From the NCBI RefSeq assembly GCF_014127105.1, contig NZ_CP059902.1:1707001-1771000 (forward strand): 64,000 nucleotides of DNA, written 5' to 3'. Within the stretch, counting starts at the first letter, position 1; every line of letters starts with the position of its first letter. Positions 48,553 through 58,400 of this stretch are shown in pieces. Position numbers and translations under genes: made by a program. Origin of the DNA: Devosia sp. MC521 (GTDB taxonomy: Bacteria > Pseudomonadota > Alphaproteobacteria > Rhizobiales > Devosiaceae). Under the pieces are notes generated by a model. It had not been told where the DNA came from and ran no database searches. It saw nothing but the letters and a program-made list of their open reading frames with translations.

Positions 48553-50037
48553 TTACCACCACTGCTTGGGTGCAAAATCACCACCGGCGCTCTTCTCGAT
48601 GACGCGCGCTGCGGCGAAGAGAGTCTCTTCGTCAAATGGCTTACCGATCAGCTGCAGACCGAGCGGCAGACCCTTGCCATCCTTACCGGCTGGCACAGCA
48701 ATACCCGGCAGACCTGCCATGTTCACAGTCACGGTGAAGATGTCGTTGAGATACATCGCAACCGGATCAGCGGCCAGCTTTGCATCGCCAATAGCGAAGG
48801 CAGAAGATGGGGTCGCTGGGGTCAGGATCGCGTCAACGCCTGCGTTGAACGAATCCTCGAAGTCCTTCTTGATCAGCGTGCGAACCTTCTGCGCCTTGAC
48901 GTAGTAGGCATCATAGTAGCCTGCCGACAGCACATAGGTGCCGATCATGATACGACGCTTCACTTCGCGACCGAAACCGGCAGCGCGGGTGAGTTCGTAC
49001 ATGTCGGTGATGTCCTTACCGGACACACGGAGACCATACTTCACGCCGTCATAACGCGCGAGGTTCGAGGAAGCTTCTGCTGGCGAAACAACGTAGTAGG
49101 CCGGGAGGGCATACTTGGTGTGTGGCAGCGAGATGTCCTTGACGGTTGCGCCTTCAGCCTTGAGCCATTCGAGGCCCTGCTTCCAGAGGTTTTCAATTTC
49201 CTCTGGCATGCCGTCCATGCGGTATTCGCGCGGAACACCAATGGTGATGCCCTTTACGCCACGCTCAACCGCAGCCGCGAAATCTGGAACCGGGATGTTG
49301 ACCGAAGTCGAATCCTTGGCGTCAAAGCCGGACATCGAGGTCAGCAGCAGCGCTGCGTCTTCAACAGTGCGGGCAATTGGGCCAGCCTGATCGAGCGAAG
49401 ACGCGTAAGCAACAGTGCCCCAACGCGATGCACGACCATAGGTCGGCTTAATGCCAACAGTGCCGGTGAAGGCAGCTGGCTGACGGATCGAGCCACCAGT
49501 GTCGGTTGCGGTCGCGCCAGCGCAGAGCCAGCCAGCAACAGCCGCTGCCGAACCGCCCGATGACCCACCGGCAACCAATTTTTCTTCCGAACCTTCAGCG
49601 CGGAAAGGATTGATCGCAGGACCGTAGTACGAGGTTTCGTTGGACGAACCCATGGCGAACTCGTCCATGTTGAGCTTGCCCAGCATCACGGCACCATCGC
49701 GCCACAGGTTTGCGGTGACGGTCGATTCGTATTCCGGCTTGAAGCCATCAAGGATGTGCGAAGCGGCCTGGGTGTGGACGCCCTTGGTCGCAAACAGATC
49801 CTTCACGCCCAGTGGAATGCCTTCAAGCGTGCCAGCCGTACCGGCAGCAATCTTGGCATCCGATGCTGCCGCCATTTCGCGCGCCTTATCCGGCGTCGTA
49901 ACGACATAGGCATTCAGCGCCGCATTGCCTGCGTCGATAGCCGAGACATAGGCCTCAGTCAGCTCGGTCGCAGTAAACGTCTTTTCGGTGAGGCCCTTGC
50001 GGGCTTCGGCGATGCTCAGACGGGTAAGATCGGTCAA
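48553..50037 (-). CDS. gatA: Asp/Glu-tRNA amidotransferase subunit A
   Basis: A glutaminase subunit of about 494 residues with the amidase-signature fold. It supplies ammonia to GatB. The catalytic Lys lies in [15 protein letters not shown] and the serines in [20 protein letters not shown] and then [18 protein letters not shown] put the start at the TTG at 50037 ([16 protein letters not shown]), the usual start of the family; a TTG at 50073 would overlap the upstream stop as TTGA and add 12 residues. Downstream of gatC and one acetyltransferase gene. Confidence 0.95.
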   Translation of the reverse strand: MTDLTRLSIAEARKGLTEKTFTATELTEAYVSAIDAGNAALNAYVVTTPDKAREMAAASDAKIAAGTAGTLEGIPLGVKDLFATKGVHTQAASHILDGFKPEYESTVTANLWRDGAVMLGKLNMDEFAMGSSNETSYYGPAINPFRAEGSEEKLVAGGSSGGSAAAVAGWLCAGATATDTGGSIRQPAAFTGTVGIKPTYGRASRWGTVAYASSLDQAGPIARTVEDAALLLTSMSGFDAKDSTSVNIPVPDFAAAVERGVKGITIGVPREYRMDGMPEEIENLWKQGLEWLKAEGATVKDISLPHTKYALPAYYVVSPAEASSNLARYDGVKYGLRVSGKDITDMYELTRAAGFGREVKRRIMIGTYVLSAGYYDAYYVKAQKVRTLIKKDFEDSFNAGVDAILTPATPSSAFAIGDAKLAADPVAMYLNDIFTVTVNMAGLPGIAVPAGKDGKGLPLGLQLIGKPFDEETLFAAARVIEKSAGGDFAPKQWW

Positions 50038-50069
50038 TGGAGTTTCTTTCTCTTCAGCGTCGGCTGCGC

Positions 50070-50555
50070 TCAACCAGCGAAGGCGGGTGCCGTCAGCTTC
50101 AATTCAAAAAAGTTGGACCAGGGGCTTTCTGGATAGTCGAGAAACGGACCGCGACGGGAGAACCCGTAACGCCCATAAAGACGATGGGCGTCCGCCATGC
50201 CGTCTTCTGGTCCAGTTTCGAGCATGACGATGGGAAGATCCTTCTCCCGCGCCAAGCCGACGATTCGGTCGAGCAATAGAGTGCCAACACGCTGCCCGCG
50301 AACGGACGGCAGGGTGAACATGCGTTTGACTTCGCCAAGCTCGGGACCATGCACCTTGAGTGCCCCCATGCCGACAGCCACGCCGTTTTCGTCGCGAGCG
50401 ACAAAAACCGTCGTGTCCTCACCCGCCATTTGTTCCACAGTCATCTTGAACTGGAATTCAACTGGCGAGGTGGGCAGCAGGAAAGCGTTGAGCTGAGCGA
50501 CGAGCTCGCGCACGTCGTCCTGCAAAGGGGTCTCAATGGCGATGGAAACCGCCAT
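50070..50555 (-). CDS. GNAT family N-acetyltransferase
   Basis: A 161-residue Gcn5-related acetyltransferase. Motif A is visible as [20 protein letters not shown], followed by [20 protein letters not shown] and [12 protein letters not shown]. It is inserted between gatC (whose stop lies 2 bases before the ATG) and gatA (whose possible TTG start overlaps its stop), so it is cotranscribed with the amidotransferase genes. The acceptor is unknown. Confidence 0.87.
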   Translation of the reverse strand: MAVSIAIETPLQDDVRELVAQLNAFLLPTSPVEFQFKMTVEQMAGEDTTVFVARDENGVAVGMGALKVHGPELGEVKRMFTLPSVRGQRVGTLLLDRIVGLAREKDLPIVMLETGPEDGMADAHRLYGRYGFSRRGPFLDYPESPWSNFFELKLTAPAFAG

Positions 50556-50556
50556 A

Positions 50557-50844
50557 TTATTCAACGACCTTGGGGACCATGAAGAAGTTATCTTCGGTCA
50601 ATGGGGCGTTCTTGACGATCTTTTCGGCGATGTTGCCGTCGGTGACCGCGTCGTCACGGCGGCGCAGGGTCATCGGCATGACCGATGTCATTGGCTCAAC
50701 ACCATCGACGTTAATTTCAGACAACTGCTCGACAAAGCCGAGGATCGAATTGATTTCGGTCTGGTAGCCAGCGACTTCGTCTTCTTCGATGCGGATGCGG
50801 GCAAGGCGCCCGATGCGCTTGACGGTATTGGCGTCGACAGACAT
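50557..50844 (-). CDS. gatC: Asp/Glu-tRNA amidotransferase subunit C
   Basis: A 95-residue small subunit that wraps around GatA and GatB and stabilises them. It opens [20 protein letters not shown] and contains [20 protein letters not shown] and [20 protein letters not shown], then [16 protein letters not shown] at the end, which is the usual GatC order. First gene of the gatC-GNAT-gatA-unknown transcript. Confidence 0.97.
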   Translation of the reverse strand: MSVDANTVKRIGRLARIRIEEDEVAGYQTEINSILGFVEQLSEINVDGVEPMTSVMPMTLRRRDDAVTDGNIAEKIVKNAPLTEDNFFMVPKVVE

Positions 50845-50929
50845 GGCAAACTCCAGCGAGAACGGCGTATTGGGGCGTTATTAGCAATGCCCGGTATCAA
50901 AAGACAATCGAAATGGCACCGTGGCGCGA

Positions 50930-51451
50930 TTACGCTTCCACAGCAAGCCCATGTTCCAGCGCCACAACGCCGGTGCCATCCAGTTTAGATCTTAGAATTT
51001 CAAAGGCGGCGCCAATCTCTTCATCGCCTCCAGCTAGGGCGATCAGTCGCGGCGCGGCGGCATCCGTCAGCGTGTCGGCAAGCCCTGCCAAATCGCCCCC
51101 GGCAATAAGAACCACAGCCTTATCGGCCCATTTCCCGAGCTCGGGCACAGACTCGGAGAGAAGCAACAAGGGCGGCTCATCCTCTGAATCAAAGACAAAC
51201 GCCCCCTGCCCGAGCTTTGCGACCACAACCTCACGGAGCGCCCCATCCGCATCGAGCAAGCGCTGCCGCGGCATCGGCTTCCAGCTGCTGCCAGAGATCA
51301 CGTCGACCGGCGCGCTCGTCTGCAGCAGCACATCCGCTCCGGAACACAGTTCCTTATGGTCAACCCCAACTGCGCCTTGAGCATCAATGACGAGGATCTT
51401 CCCACCTGCATGTATGCGAAATGCCGTATTGCCGAACCAAGTGAGTTTCAT
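50930..51451 (-). CDS. Reduced metallo-beta-lactamase-like protein
   Basis: A 173-residue protein whose opening MKLTWFGNTAFRIHAGGKIL resembles the N-terminal strands of the MBL-fold UPF0173 family, where GH replaces GN. The HxHxDH metal motif is missing and the protein is shorter than the family (about 230 residues); the rest is rich in Val, Leu, Ala and Asp (VVLIAGGDLAGLADTLTDAA). It is probably a non-catalytic relative; its role is unknown. It lies between gatC and divergent ruvX. Confidence 0.6.
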   Translation of the reverse strand: MKLTWFGNTAFRIHAGGKILVIDAQGAVGVDHKELCSGADVLLQTSAPVDVISGSSWKPMPRQRLLDADGALREVVVAKLGQGAFVFDSEDEPPLLLLSESVPELGKWADKAVVLIAGGDLAGLADTLTDAAAPRLIALAGGDEEIGAAFEILRSKLDGTGVVALEHGLAVEA

Positions 51452-51512
51452 AGGGAAGTCTTTTTCATCGCCATTTTGCCCCGCACCCTATAGGACAGAC
51501 CCAATCAATCCA

Positions 51513-51986
51513 ATGAGTACCCATTCAGTGACCGACGACAATAATCCGCTCTCCGACATTCCGCCTTCCGGCAAGATTTTGGGGTTGGACCTCGGCACGA
51601 AAACCATTGGTGTCGCGATCAGTGATGGCATGCGCTACTCCGCGACCCCGATTGAAACCATCAAACGAACCAAGTTCACTCAGGACGCTGAGCGCATCAT
51701 CGAATTGATCGCACAGAATCAAATCGTTGCGATCATTTTGGGTCTCCCCCTCAATATGGACGGCTCGGAAGGCCCCCGCGTGCAATCGACACGCGCCTTC
51801 GCCCGCAACCTCGCCCCCAAGGTCAACTTGCCCATTGCTTATTGGGATGAGCGCCTCTCCACATCTGCCGTCACGCGCATGATGATCGACGCAGATATGC
51901 GCCGTGACCGTCGCGCCGAAGTGGTCGACAAACTGGCCGCCAGCTATATTCTGCAGGGGGCGCTGGACCGGCTCCGGCGGGGATAA
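51513..51986 (+). CDS. ruvX: Holliday junction resolvase-like RNase RuvX (YqgF)
   Basis: A 157-residue RNase H-fold protein for 16S rRNA 5'-end maturation and perhaps Holliday-junction cutting. Asp26 lies in ILGLDLGTKTIGVAISDG; IVAIILGLPLNMDGSEGPR and then PIAYWDERLSTSAVTRMMID match the family. Start set at the ATG at 51513; the open frame upstream to 51387 has no similarity. Gap of 66 bases to pyrB. Confidence 0.94.
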   Translation: MSTHSVTDDNNPLSDIPPSGKILGLDLGTKTIGVAISDGMRYSATPIETIKRTKFTQDAERIIELIAQNQIVAIILGLPLNMDGSEGPRVQSTRAFARNLAPKVNLPIAYWDERLSTSAVTRMMIDADMRRDRRAEVVDKLAASYILQGALDRLRRG

Positions 51987-52052
51987 ATTCGTGAGGGGCT
52001 TGCTCATCGCGCCCCCAGCCGATAGACCGCACCAAATCGCTAGGGATGCGAC

Positions 52053-53027
52053 ATGCCGCAGGACACTTCTCCATCCGTCGCCGGGCAATCCGGTGACTTC
52101 CCGCCCTTCCGCCAGCGCCATCTGATTTCTATTGCCGACCTCAAGCAGCACGAGATTATCGAACTGCTTGATCGTGCCGAACGGATGATTGCTGTCAGCC
52201 GCCAAGAGCGTAAGTCGCTCAACACTTTGGCGGGGAAGACACAAATCAACCTCTTCTTCGAGCCGTCGACGCGGACCCAGTCCTCGTTCGAAATCGCGGG
52301 CAAGCGCCTCGGCGCTACGGTCGTGAACATGTCGGTGAAGACCAGCTCCGTCACTAAAGGCGAAACGCTGATCGACACCGCTGCCACGCTCAACGCCATG
52401 CGCCCCGATGTGCTGGTAGTGCGTCACGGTTCTTCCGGCGCGGTCGAACTGCTCAGCCAGAAGGTTGGCTGCTCGGTGGTCAACGCGGGCGACGGCGCGC
52501 ACGAGCACCCGACCCAGGCTCTCCTCGACGCCCTCACCATTCGCAACCACAAGGGCACACTTGCGGGCCTGACCGTTGCAATCTGCGGCGACATCGCCAA
52601 TTCGCGTGTTGCCCGCTCGAACTTACTGCTCCTCGGAGCGCTCCATGTTCGCACCCGGGTCATCGCACCAAAAACCCTCCTGCCCTCCGGCATAGAACAC
52701 CTCGCGACTGAGGTTTATACCGATATGGAACAGGGCCTAAAGGGCGCGGACGTGGTGATGATGCTGCGCCTGCAGCATGAACGCGCTAGCGGCAAGATGA
52801 TCCCCTCGGTGCGTGAATACTTCCACTTTTACGGCCTCGATGAACGCAAGCTCGGCTTCGCGAAGTCCGACGCGATCGTCATGCACCCCGGTCCAATGAA
52901 CCGCGGCGTCGAAATCGACCCAGCGATCGCCGATAGCGCGCGCTCAGTCATCACCGATCAAGTGGAAATGGGCGTTGCCGCACGCATGGCCGTGCTCGAT
53001 GCTCTGCTCAATAGGAACGACGCATGA
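52053..53027 (+). CDS. pyrB: Aspartate carbamoyltransferase catalytic subunit
   Basis: A 324-residue ATCase that makes N-carbamoyl-aspartate in pyrimidine synthesis. Carbamoyl-phosphate-binding [17 protein letters not shown], then [14 protein letters not shown] and [17 protein letters not shown] and [15 protein letters not shown], are all present. The stop overlaps the ATG of the next gene as ATGA. ATCase of this type forms a dodecamer with a DHOase-like protein, such as the downstream gene. Confidence 0.97.
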   Translation: MPQDTSPSVAGQSGDFPPFRQRHLISIADLKQHEIIELLDRAERMIAVSRQERKSLNTLAGKTQINLFFEPSTRTQSSFEIAGKRLGATVVNMSVKTSSVTKGETLIDTAATLNAMRPDVLVVRHGSSGAVELLSQKVGCSVVNAGDGAHEHPTQALLDALTIRNHKGTLAGLTVAICGDIANSRVARSNLLLLGALHVRTRVIAPKTLLPSGIEHLATEVYTDMEQGLKGADVVMMLRLQHERASGKMIPSVREYFHFYGLDERKLGFAKSDAIVMHPGPMNRGVEIDPAIADSARSVITDQVEMGVAARMAVLDALLNRNDA

Positions 53028-54316
53028 CCCGGCCCGTCCTCATCGAAAATGCCCGCATTGTTGATCCAGCCTCCGGCACCGATCATCCCGGCGCGGTTCT
53101 GATTGAAAACGGCGTCATCACAGACATCGCACTCAACGGTCCCGTTGGCGTGCCAGACGGCGCCGAAGTCATCAACGCAAATGGTCAGGTGCTTGCGCCC
53201 GGCCTTATCGACATGCGCGTCTTCGTCGGAGAACCCGGCAAAGAGTATCGCGAGACTTTGGCTTCGGCCGGTAAGGCCGCCGTCGCCGGTGGCGTCACCA
53301 GCTTCGTCATGATGCCCGACACCACGCCTGTGGTGGACGACAGTGCAATTGTCGACTTCCTCATCCGTCGCGCAGAAGCACAGTCTCTCGCTCGCGTGCT
53401 GCCCTCTGCAGCCATCACCCGGGGCCTTCAGGGCAAGGAAATCACCGAGTTCGGCCTTCTTAAGGAAGCTGGGGCTGTGTGCCTCACCGATGGCGCAAGT
53501 TCGATCCAGTCGAATTCGCTCCTCCGCAGCGCCATGAGTTACGCTGCCAACTACGACATGCCTTTCGTTCACCACGTTTTCGACGCCGATCTGGCTGGTG
53601 AAGGCGTAATGAACTCAGGACTCTTTGCCACCGTTCTGGGCTTGAAGGGCCTATCGCGCGAAGTGGAGACCGTGCCATTGGCGCGCGATCTTCAGCTCGC
53701 ACTCGCGACCGGCGTTCGCTACCACGCAGCGCAAATCTCGACCGAGAACTCGCTTACGCTGCTGAAGTTTGCGAAGTCGCGCAATTCCAAGGCAACCGCG
53801 GGCGTTTCGATCAACAACCTCTGCCTGAACGAAAACGACATCGGTCGCTATCGCACCTATTTCAAGGTAAACCCTCCGTTGCGCAGCGAAGACGACCGCC
53901 GTGCGCTCATCGAAGGCCTGCGGTCTGGCGTCATTGACACCATCCATTCCGATCACGATCCGCAGGATAGTGAAGTGAAACGCCGTCCATTCGCTGAAGC
54001 CTCGAATGGCGCGATTGGTTTGGAGACACTCTTGGCCGCGGCGCTGCGCTTCGTTCACTCGGACGATCTGGACCTGCATACCGTTTTGAAAGCTATGACA
54101 ATCCGCCCAGCCCAGATTCTCGGCCTTGAAAGCGGTCGCATTGCTAAAGGCGCGCCGGCAGACCTGGTCCTCATAGATCTCGACTACCCCTGGCAGGTGC
54201 AAGAGAGCGCTCTGGTTTCCAAGTCGCGCAACACCGCCTTTGAAGGCGCGCGCATGACCGGCAAGGTGATGCGCACTTTGGTGGGCGGTAAAACCGTCTT
54301 CACCCACCAAGACTGA
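53024..54316 (+). CDS. pyrC: Dihydroorotase-like protein, probably non-catalytic
   Basis: A 430-residue amidohydrolase-fold protein next to pyrB. The strand that normally carries the metal-binding HxH reads [20 protein letters not shown], and the region that normally reads HxxH reads [13 protein letters not shown], with Gln replacing His. The [20 protein letters not shown] segment keeps its acidic residues. In pseudomonads a similar inactive DHOase (PyrC', PyrX) is needed to assemble ATCase. A working dihydroorotase is then expected elsewhere in the genome. Confidence 0.9.
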   Translation: MTRPVLIENARIVDPASGTDHPGAVLIENGVITDIALNGPVGVPDGAEVINANGQVLAPGLIDMRVFVGEPGKEYRETLASAGKAAVAGGVTSFVMMPDTTPVVDDSAIVDFLIRRAEAQSLARVLPSAAITRGLQGKEITEFGLLKEAGAVCLTDGASSIQSNSLLRSAMSYAANYDMPFVHHVFDADLAGEGVMNSGLFATVLGLKGLSREVETVPLARDLQLALATGVRYHAAQISTENSLTLLKFAKSRNSKATAGVSINNLCLNENDIGRYRTYFKVNPPLRSEDDRRALIEGLRSGVIDTIHSDHDPQDSEVKRRPFAEASNGAIGLETLLAAALRFVHSDDLDLHTVLKAMTIRPAQILGLESGRIAKGAPADLVLIDLDYPWQVQESALVSKSRNTAFEGARMTGKVMRTLVGGKTVFTHQD

Positions 54317-54337
54317 GTTCAAGCTTTACATGAACAC

Positions 54338-54370
54338 CGCCGCTTCCTTCGGGAGGCGGCGTTTCATTAT
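54338..54370 (+). terminator. Intrinsic terminator of pyrB-pyrC
   Basis: CGCCGCTTCC-TTCG-GGAGGCGGCG, a 10-bp stem with a UUCG tetraloop (one G-T pair), followed by TTTCATTATT. Confidence 0.85.
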
Positions 54371-54436
54371 TGAGCGTCCGTTACTCAACTTCACCACAAG
54401 AAGCGGCTACCGTCTTGGTCTGACGGAGACGATTCG

Positions 54437-55483
54437 ATGACCATTCCCTTTTTCGACGGCCACAACGATACCCTGCTTCGCCTGGTAGACAGCTCGCGGC
54501 CCGACAAAATCGCAATGTTTGTCGACGGCACAATAGATGGCCAGCTCGATCTTCCCCGCGCCAATCAGGCCGGTATGACGGGTGGCTTCTTCGCCATTTT
54601 CCCGCCGCCGCTCAAGGCCGACGCGGCTTCAGTTGTCTCCAGCCCCACGAGTTCCGCTGGTCAACTCCCTCCCAATCTCTTTGTGCGCGATGCGCTTGCC
54701 TCGACCATCGAAATGGTTTCGCTGCTTTACAAACTCGAACGCGCTGGCGCCCTAGCCGTCTGCCGCACCGCAGGTGACGTGCAAAATGCCATTAAAAACA
54801 AAAAATTAGCGGCAATTTTTCATATCGAAGGCGCGGAGGCGATCGATGTGAAATTCGATAGCTTTGAGGTGCTCTACGCCGCAGGCCTACGCTCCATTGG
54901 CATTACCTGGAGCCGCGGCAATGTTTTTGGCACCGGCGTCCCCTTCCTACACAATGTCGATCCTGACATCGGCCCGGGCCTTACGGACGCGGGCAAGGAC
55001 CTCATAAAACTCTGCGACAAGCGCGGGGTAATGATCGATCTCTCCCATCTTAACGCTGCTGGTTTCCGCGATGTAGCGCGCCTTTCCACCAAGCCTTTGG
55101 TCGCCACCCATTCCAACGTCCACGCCATTTCCCCCAGCGCTCGCAATCTGACCGCTTGGCAGCTAGCCGCGATCAAGGAGTCTGCGGGCGTTGTTGGCCT
55201 CAACTACGCCACTGGCTTCCTCCGTCCTGACGGCAAATGGGACACCAACACACCGCTTGAGATTATGGTCCGCCATATCGACGCCCTCGTTGACGCTTTG
55301 GGTGAAGACGGCGTGGCGCTCGGGAGTGACTTTGACGGCGCGCAAATGCCTAAGGAGTTGAAAGACGTTACCGGCGTCCCAAAACTTCTCAAAGCCCTCC
55401 TCGACAAAGGGTACGGCCAGACCCTGGTCAGAAAGATCGCCCAAGACAACTGGCTCTCGGTCATCGAACGCACCATGGGCTAG
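54437..55483 (+). CDS. Membrane dipeptidase (peptidase M19)
   Basis: A 348-residue zinc dipeptidase of the renal-dipeptidase family. The metal site HxD is His9 and Asp11 in FFDGHNDTLL; FHIEGAEAID, MIDLSHLNAAGFRDVA, VATHSNVHAI and LGSDFDGAQMP follow, the usual order. Members hydrolyse a broad range of dipeptides, including D-residues. No signal peptide, so probably cytoplasmic. Alone between two terminators. Confidence 0.93.
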   Translation: MTIPFFDGHNDTLLRLVDSSRPDKIAMFVDGTIDGQLDLPRANQAGMTGGFFAIFPPPLKADAASVVSSPTSSAGQLPPNLFVRDALASTIEMVSLLYKLERAGALAVCRTAGDVQNAIKNKKLAAIFHIEGAEAIDVKFDSFEVLYAAGLRSIGITWSRGNVFGTGVPFLHNVDPDIGPGLTDAGKDLIKLCDKRGVMIDLSHLNAAGFRDVARLSTKPLVATHSNVHAISPSARNLTAWQLAAIKESAGVVGLNYATGFLRPDGKWDTNTPLEIMVRHIDALVDALGEDGVALGSDFDGAQMPKELKDVTGVPKLLKALLDKGYGQTLVRKIAQDNWLSVIERTMG

Positions 55484-55505
55484 AGCTAACACCAGGCCCA
55501 AAACA

Positions 55506-55537
55506 AAAAAGCCGCCGAGAACCCCGGCGGCTTTTTC
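55506..55537. terminator. Bidirectional terminator between the dipeptidase and topA
   Basis: AAAAAGCCGCCG, short loop, CGGCGGCTTTTT, followed by CAATTT. T runs on both strands let it serve both convergent genes. Confidence 0.9.
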
Positions 55538-55556
55538 AATTTCGTTCGACCAAACC

Positions 55557-58292
55557 TCAGAACGGTACGTCTTCTGGATCGATTGCCTTTGGCGCGGCCT
55601 TCTTTGCCGGGGCCTTTTTCGCAGCAGTTTTCTTGACCGGAGGTTCCACCCCGTCTTCGGCAGCAGCGGCAGCCTTCTTGGTTACACGCTTCTTAGGCGC
55701 AGCCTTTTCGGCACCATCTTCAGCCGCAGCGGCTTTCTTGGTGGTCGCCTTCTTAGCGGCAGGCTTCTTAGCAGCCGCCTTCTTCGGCGCGGCCTTCTTC
55801 TTGGTACCTGCCACTTCAGCGCGCGCCGCAATCCAGGCAATCGCCTGATCAAGCGTTACGGCCTCTGGCGCAACATCCTTCGGAATGGTCGCGTTGATCT
55901 TGCCCTGGTTCACATAGGGGCCATAGCGACCCGCGCGAACCGTAATCGGCCCACCGTCGTGCTCAAATGTTTGAATGGCTGCCACAGCCGTGCCGCCACC
56001 ACGCTTAAAGCCGCCAGCGGCCTTCTGCGCGATCAGATCAACCGCACGGTTGATGCCAACAGTGAACACTTCTTCTACGTCCGGCAAATTGGCGTATTTG
56101 CCGTCATGCAGAATGAACGGTCCATAGCGACCAAGACCAGCTTGGATTGGCAAGCCGCTTTCCGGGTGCAGACCAACTTCACGTGGCAGACTCAGCAATT
56201 GCAGAGCCTTTTCAAGCGTCAGAGATGGCGCATCCCACCCCTTCGGCAGCGATGAGCGCTTTGGCTCTTTGCCATCGCCGAGCTGCACATAAGGACCGAA
56301 ACGACCGGTTTTGAGGAAGACGTCCTCGCCCGATTCTGGGTCCGTTCCCAACACGCCGTCGCCTGCCATGGCTTCCGAGCTCTGGCCATTGGCCGCGTCC
56401 GAGAGCTGCATAGTGTGCTTGCACTCAGGATAATTCGAGCAACCAATAAAGGCACCGAATTTACCGAGCTTCAGCGAAAGCTGGCCTTCACCACAAGTTG
56501 GGCAAACGCGCGGATCTGATCCGTCTTCCTTTGGCGGGAAAATGCGGCTTGCGAGCATGTCGTTGAGTGCGTCAAGCACCTCTGAAACGCGCAGATCCTT
56601 GATCTCTTCAGTGGCCGCTGTGAAATCCTTCCAGAAATCACGCAGCAGCACCTTGTATTCCAGCTCACCCGCCGAAACTTGGTCGAGCTGCTCTTCCAAT
56701 CCGGCGGTGAAGCCATATTCGACATAGCGGTTGAAGAAGCTTTCGAGGAAAGCGGTAACAATGCGCCCGCGATCTTCCGGATGCAGTGCTTTGCCTTCGA
56801 GCCGCACATAATCGCGGTCCCTGAGTGTCGACAGCGTTGCAGCATAGGTGGAAGGACGGCCAATGCCGAGTTCTTCCATCTTCTTGATCAGGCTCGCCTC
56901 GGTGTAACGGCTCGGCGGCTGAGTGAAATGTTGTTCAATATCAACGGACTGAAGGCTTGGCTTATCACCAACTGCGAGTGGCGGCAGCTCGCGATCGTCT
57001 TCGTCTTCGTTGTCTTCGTCAGACTTCGCTTCAACGCCCCAGAGCTTTAGGAAGCCCGGGAAAGTGACAACAGAGCCAGTCGCACGAAGGCCAACGACAC
57101 GGCCCGGCACGTTCACCGAAATATCGACCGTGGTGCGGTCAATTTCAGCCGATTTCATCTGCGAGGCCAGTGTACGACGCCAGATCAAACCATAAAGCTT
57201 GGCTTGATCCGCATCGAGATGCAGCTGTTCTGGGCGCTTGAACATATCCGTTGGGCGGATCGCTTCGTGCGCTTCCTGTGCGTTCTTGGCCTTGGTCTGA
57301 TAAATGCGGGCCTTTTCCGGCAGGAATTCGTCGCCGAAATATTTGCCAATGACCGAGCGCGCCATGGCGATCCCCTCAGGGGCCATCTGCACGGCGTCGG
57401 TACGCATATAAGTGATTAGACCGTCTTCGTAGAGGCGCTGGGCAATCTGCATCGTCCGCGAGGGCGACAGCCCCAAACGCGATGACGCATCCTGCTGCAG
57501 AGAGGACGTCGTGAACGGCGCGTACGGATTGCGCTTGGTTGGCTTCTTTTCAACGTTGGAGACGTTGAACTGGCCAGCCTCGACGAGCTTTTTGAGCTCC
57601 GCAGCATTCTCGCCGGTCTTGATATCGAGCTTATCGGTTTTCTTGCCGTCAACCGACAAAAGGCGCGCCAAGAAGCTCTTACCCGATTGGGAAAGCTTGG
57701 CTTCCAGCGACCAATATTCTTCGGCCTTAAATTTTTCGATTTCGGCTTCGCGGTCCGACACGAGGCGCAAGGCCACAGACTGCACACGGCCCGCCGAACG
57801 CGAACCGGGCAGCTTGCGCCAGAGAATCGGGGAAAGCGTGAAGCCGACAAGATAGTCGAGTGCGCGTCGCGCCAGATAGGCGTCGACCAGTGGCATATCG
57901 ATATCACGCGGCTTCGCCATAGCCGCCGTCACCGCGTCCTTGGTGATCGCGTTGAACACAACGCGCTGCACCGTCATATCTTTTTTCAGCGCCTTCTTCT
58001 GACGCAGAACATCGAGAACGTGCCAAGAGATGGCTTCGCCTTCGCGATCAGGGTCAGTCGCCAGAATAAGGCCATCGGCCCCCTTCAGCGCGGAAGAAAT
58101 ATCGCTCAACCGCTTTTTTGAAGCAGTGTCGACCTCCCAAGACATGGCAAAATCTTCGTCCGGACGTACCGAACCATCCTTCGCTGGCAGGTCACGAACG
58201 TGCCCGAAGGAGGCTAGAACTTCATAGTCCTTGCCTAAATATTTGTTGATTGTCTTGGCTTTAGCCGGACTTTCAACGACGACGACCTTCAT
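55557..58292 (-). CDS. topA: DNA topoisomerase I
   Basis: A 911-residue type IA topoisomerase that relaxes negative supercoils. The Toprim domain opens VVVVESPAKAKTINKYLG and holds ILATDPDREGEAISWH; the active-site Tyr295 lies in GLITYMRTDA. Beyond about 600 come a zinc-finger motif CPTCGEGQLSLKLGKFGAFI with GCSNYPEC, several topo-C repeats of the type GRYGPFILHDGKYA, and a Lys/Ala-rich C-terminal tail (about 825-911, KKAAPKKAAAKKPAAKKATT) with a repeated AEDG. The tail binds DNA and the polymerase. Divergent from murB. Confidence 0.98.
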   Translation of the reverse strand: MKVVVVESPAKAKTINKYLGKDYEVLASFGHVRDLPAKDGSVRPDEDFAMSWEVDTASKKRLSDISSALKGADGLILATDPDREGEAISWHVLDVLRQKKALKKDMTVQRVVFNAITKDAVTAAMAKPRDIDMPLVDAYLARRALDYLVGFTLSPILWRKLPGSRSAGRVQSVALRLVSDREAEIEKFKAEEYWSLEAKLSQSGKSFLARLLSVDGKKTDKLDIKTGENAAELKKLVEAGQFNVSNVEKKPTKRNPYAPFTTSSLQQDASSRLGLSPSRTMQIAQRLYEDGLITYMRTDAVQMAPEGIAMARSVIGKYFGDEFLPEKARIYQTKAKNAQEAHEAIRPTDMFKRPEQLHLDADQAKLYGLIWRRTLASQMKSAEIDRTTVDISVNVPGRVVGLRATGSVVTFPGFLKLWGVEAKSDEDNEDEDDRELPPLAVGDKPSLQSVDIEQHFTQPPSRYTEASLIKKMEELGIGRPSTYAATLSTLRDRDYVRLEGKALHPEDRGRIVTAFLESFFNRYVEYGFTAGLEEQLDQVSAGELEYKVLLRDFWKDFTAATEEIKDLRVSEVLDALNDMLASRIFPPKEDGSDPRVCPTCGEGQLSLKLGKFGAFIGCSNYPECKHTMQLSDAANGQSSEAMAGDGVLGTDPESGEDVFLKTGRFGPYVQLGDGKEPKRSSLPKGWDAPSLTLEKALQLLSLPREVGLHPESGLPIQAGLGRYGPFILHDGKYANLPDVEEVFTVGINRAVDLIAQKAAGGFKRGGGTAVAAIQTFEHDGGPITVRAGRYGPYVNQGKINATIPKDVAPEAVTLDQAIAWIAARAEVAGTKKKAAPKKAAAKKPAAKKATTKKAAAAEDGAEKAAPKKRVTKKAAAAAEDGVEPPVKKTAAKKAPAKKAAPKAIDPEDVPF

Positions 58293-58400
58293 GGGTAAGC
58301 GTTCCGCAAATGCCTAAGGGAAGAGGCCGCAACATGGTCAAGCCGCAATTAGAAGTCAACGTATCCTTATAGACATGGTCTTGCCCTCGGGGCCCGAACA

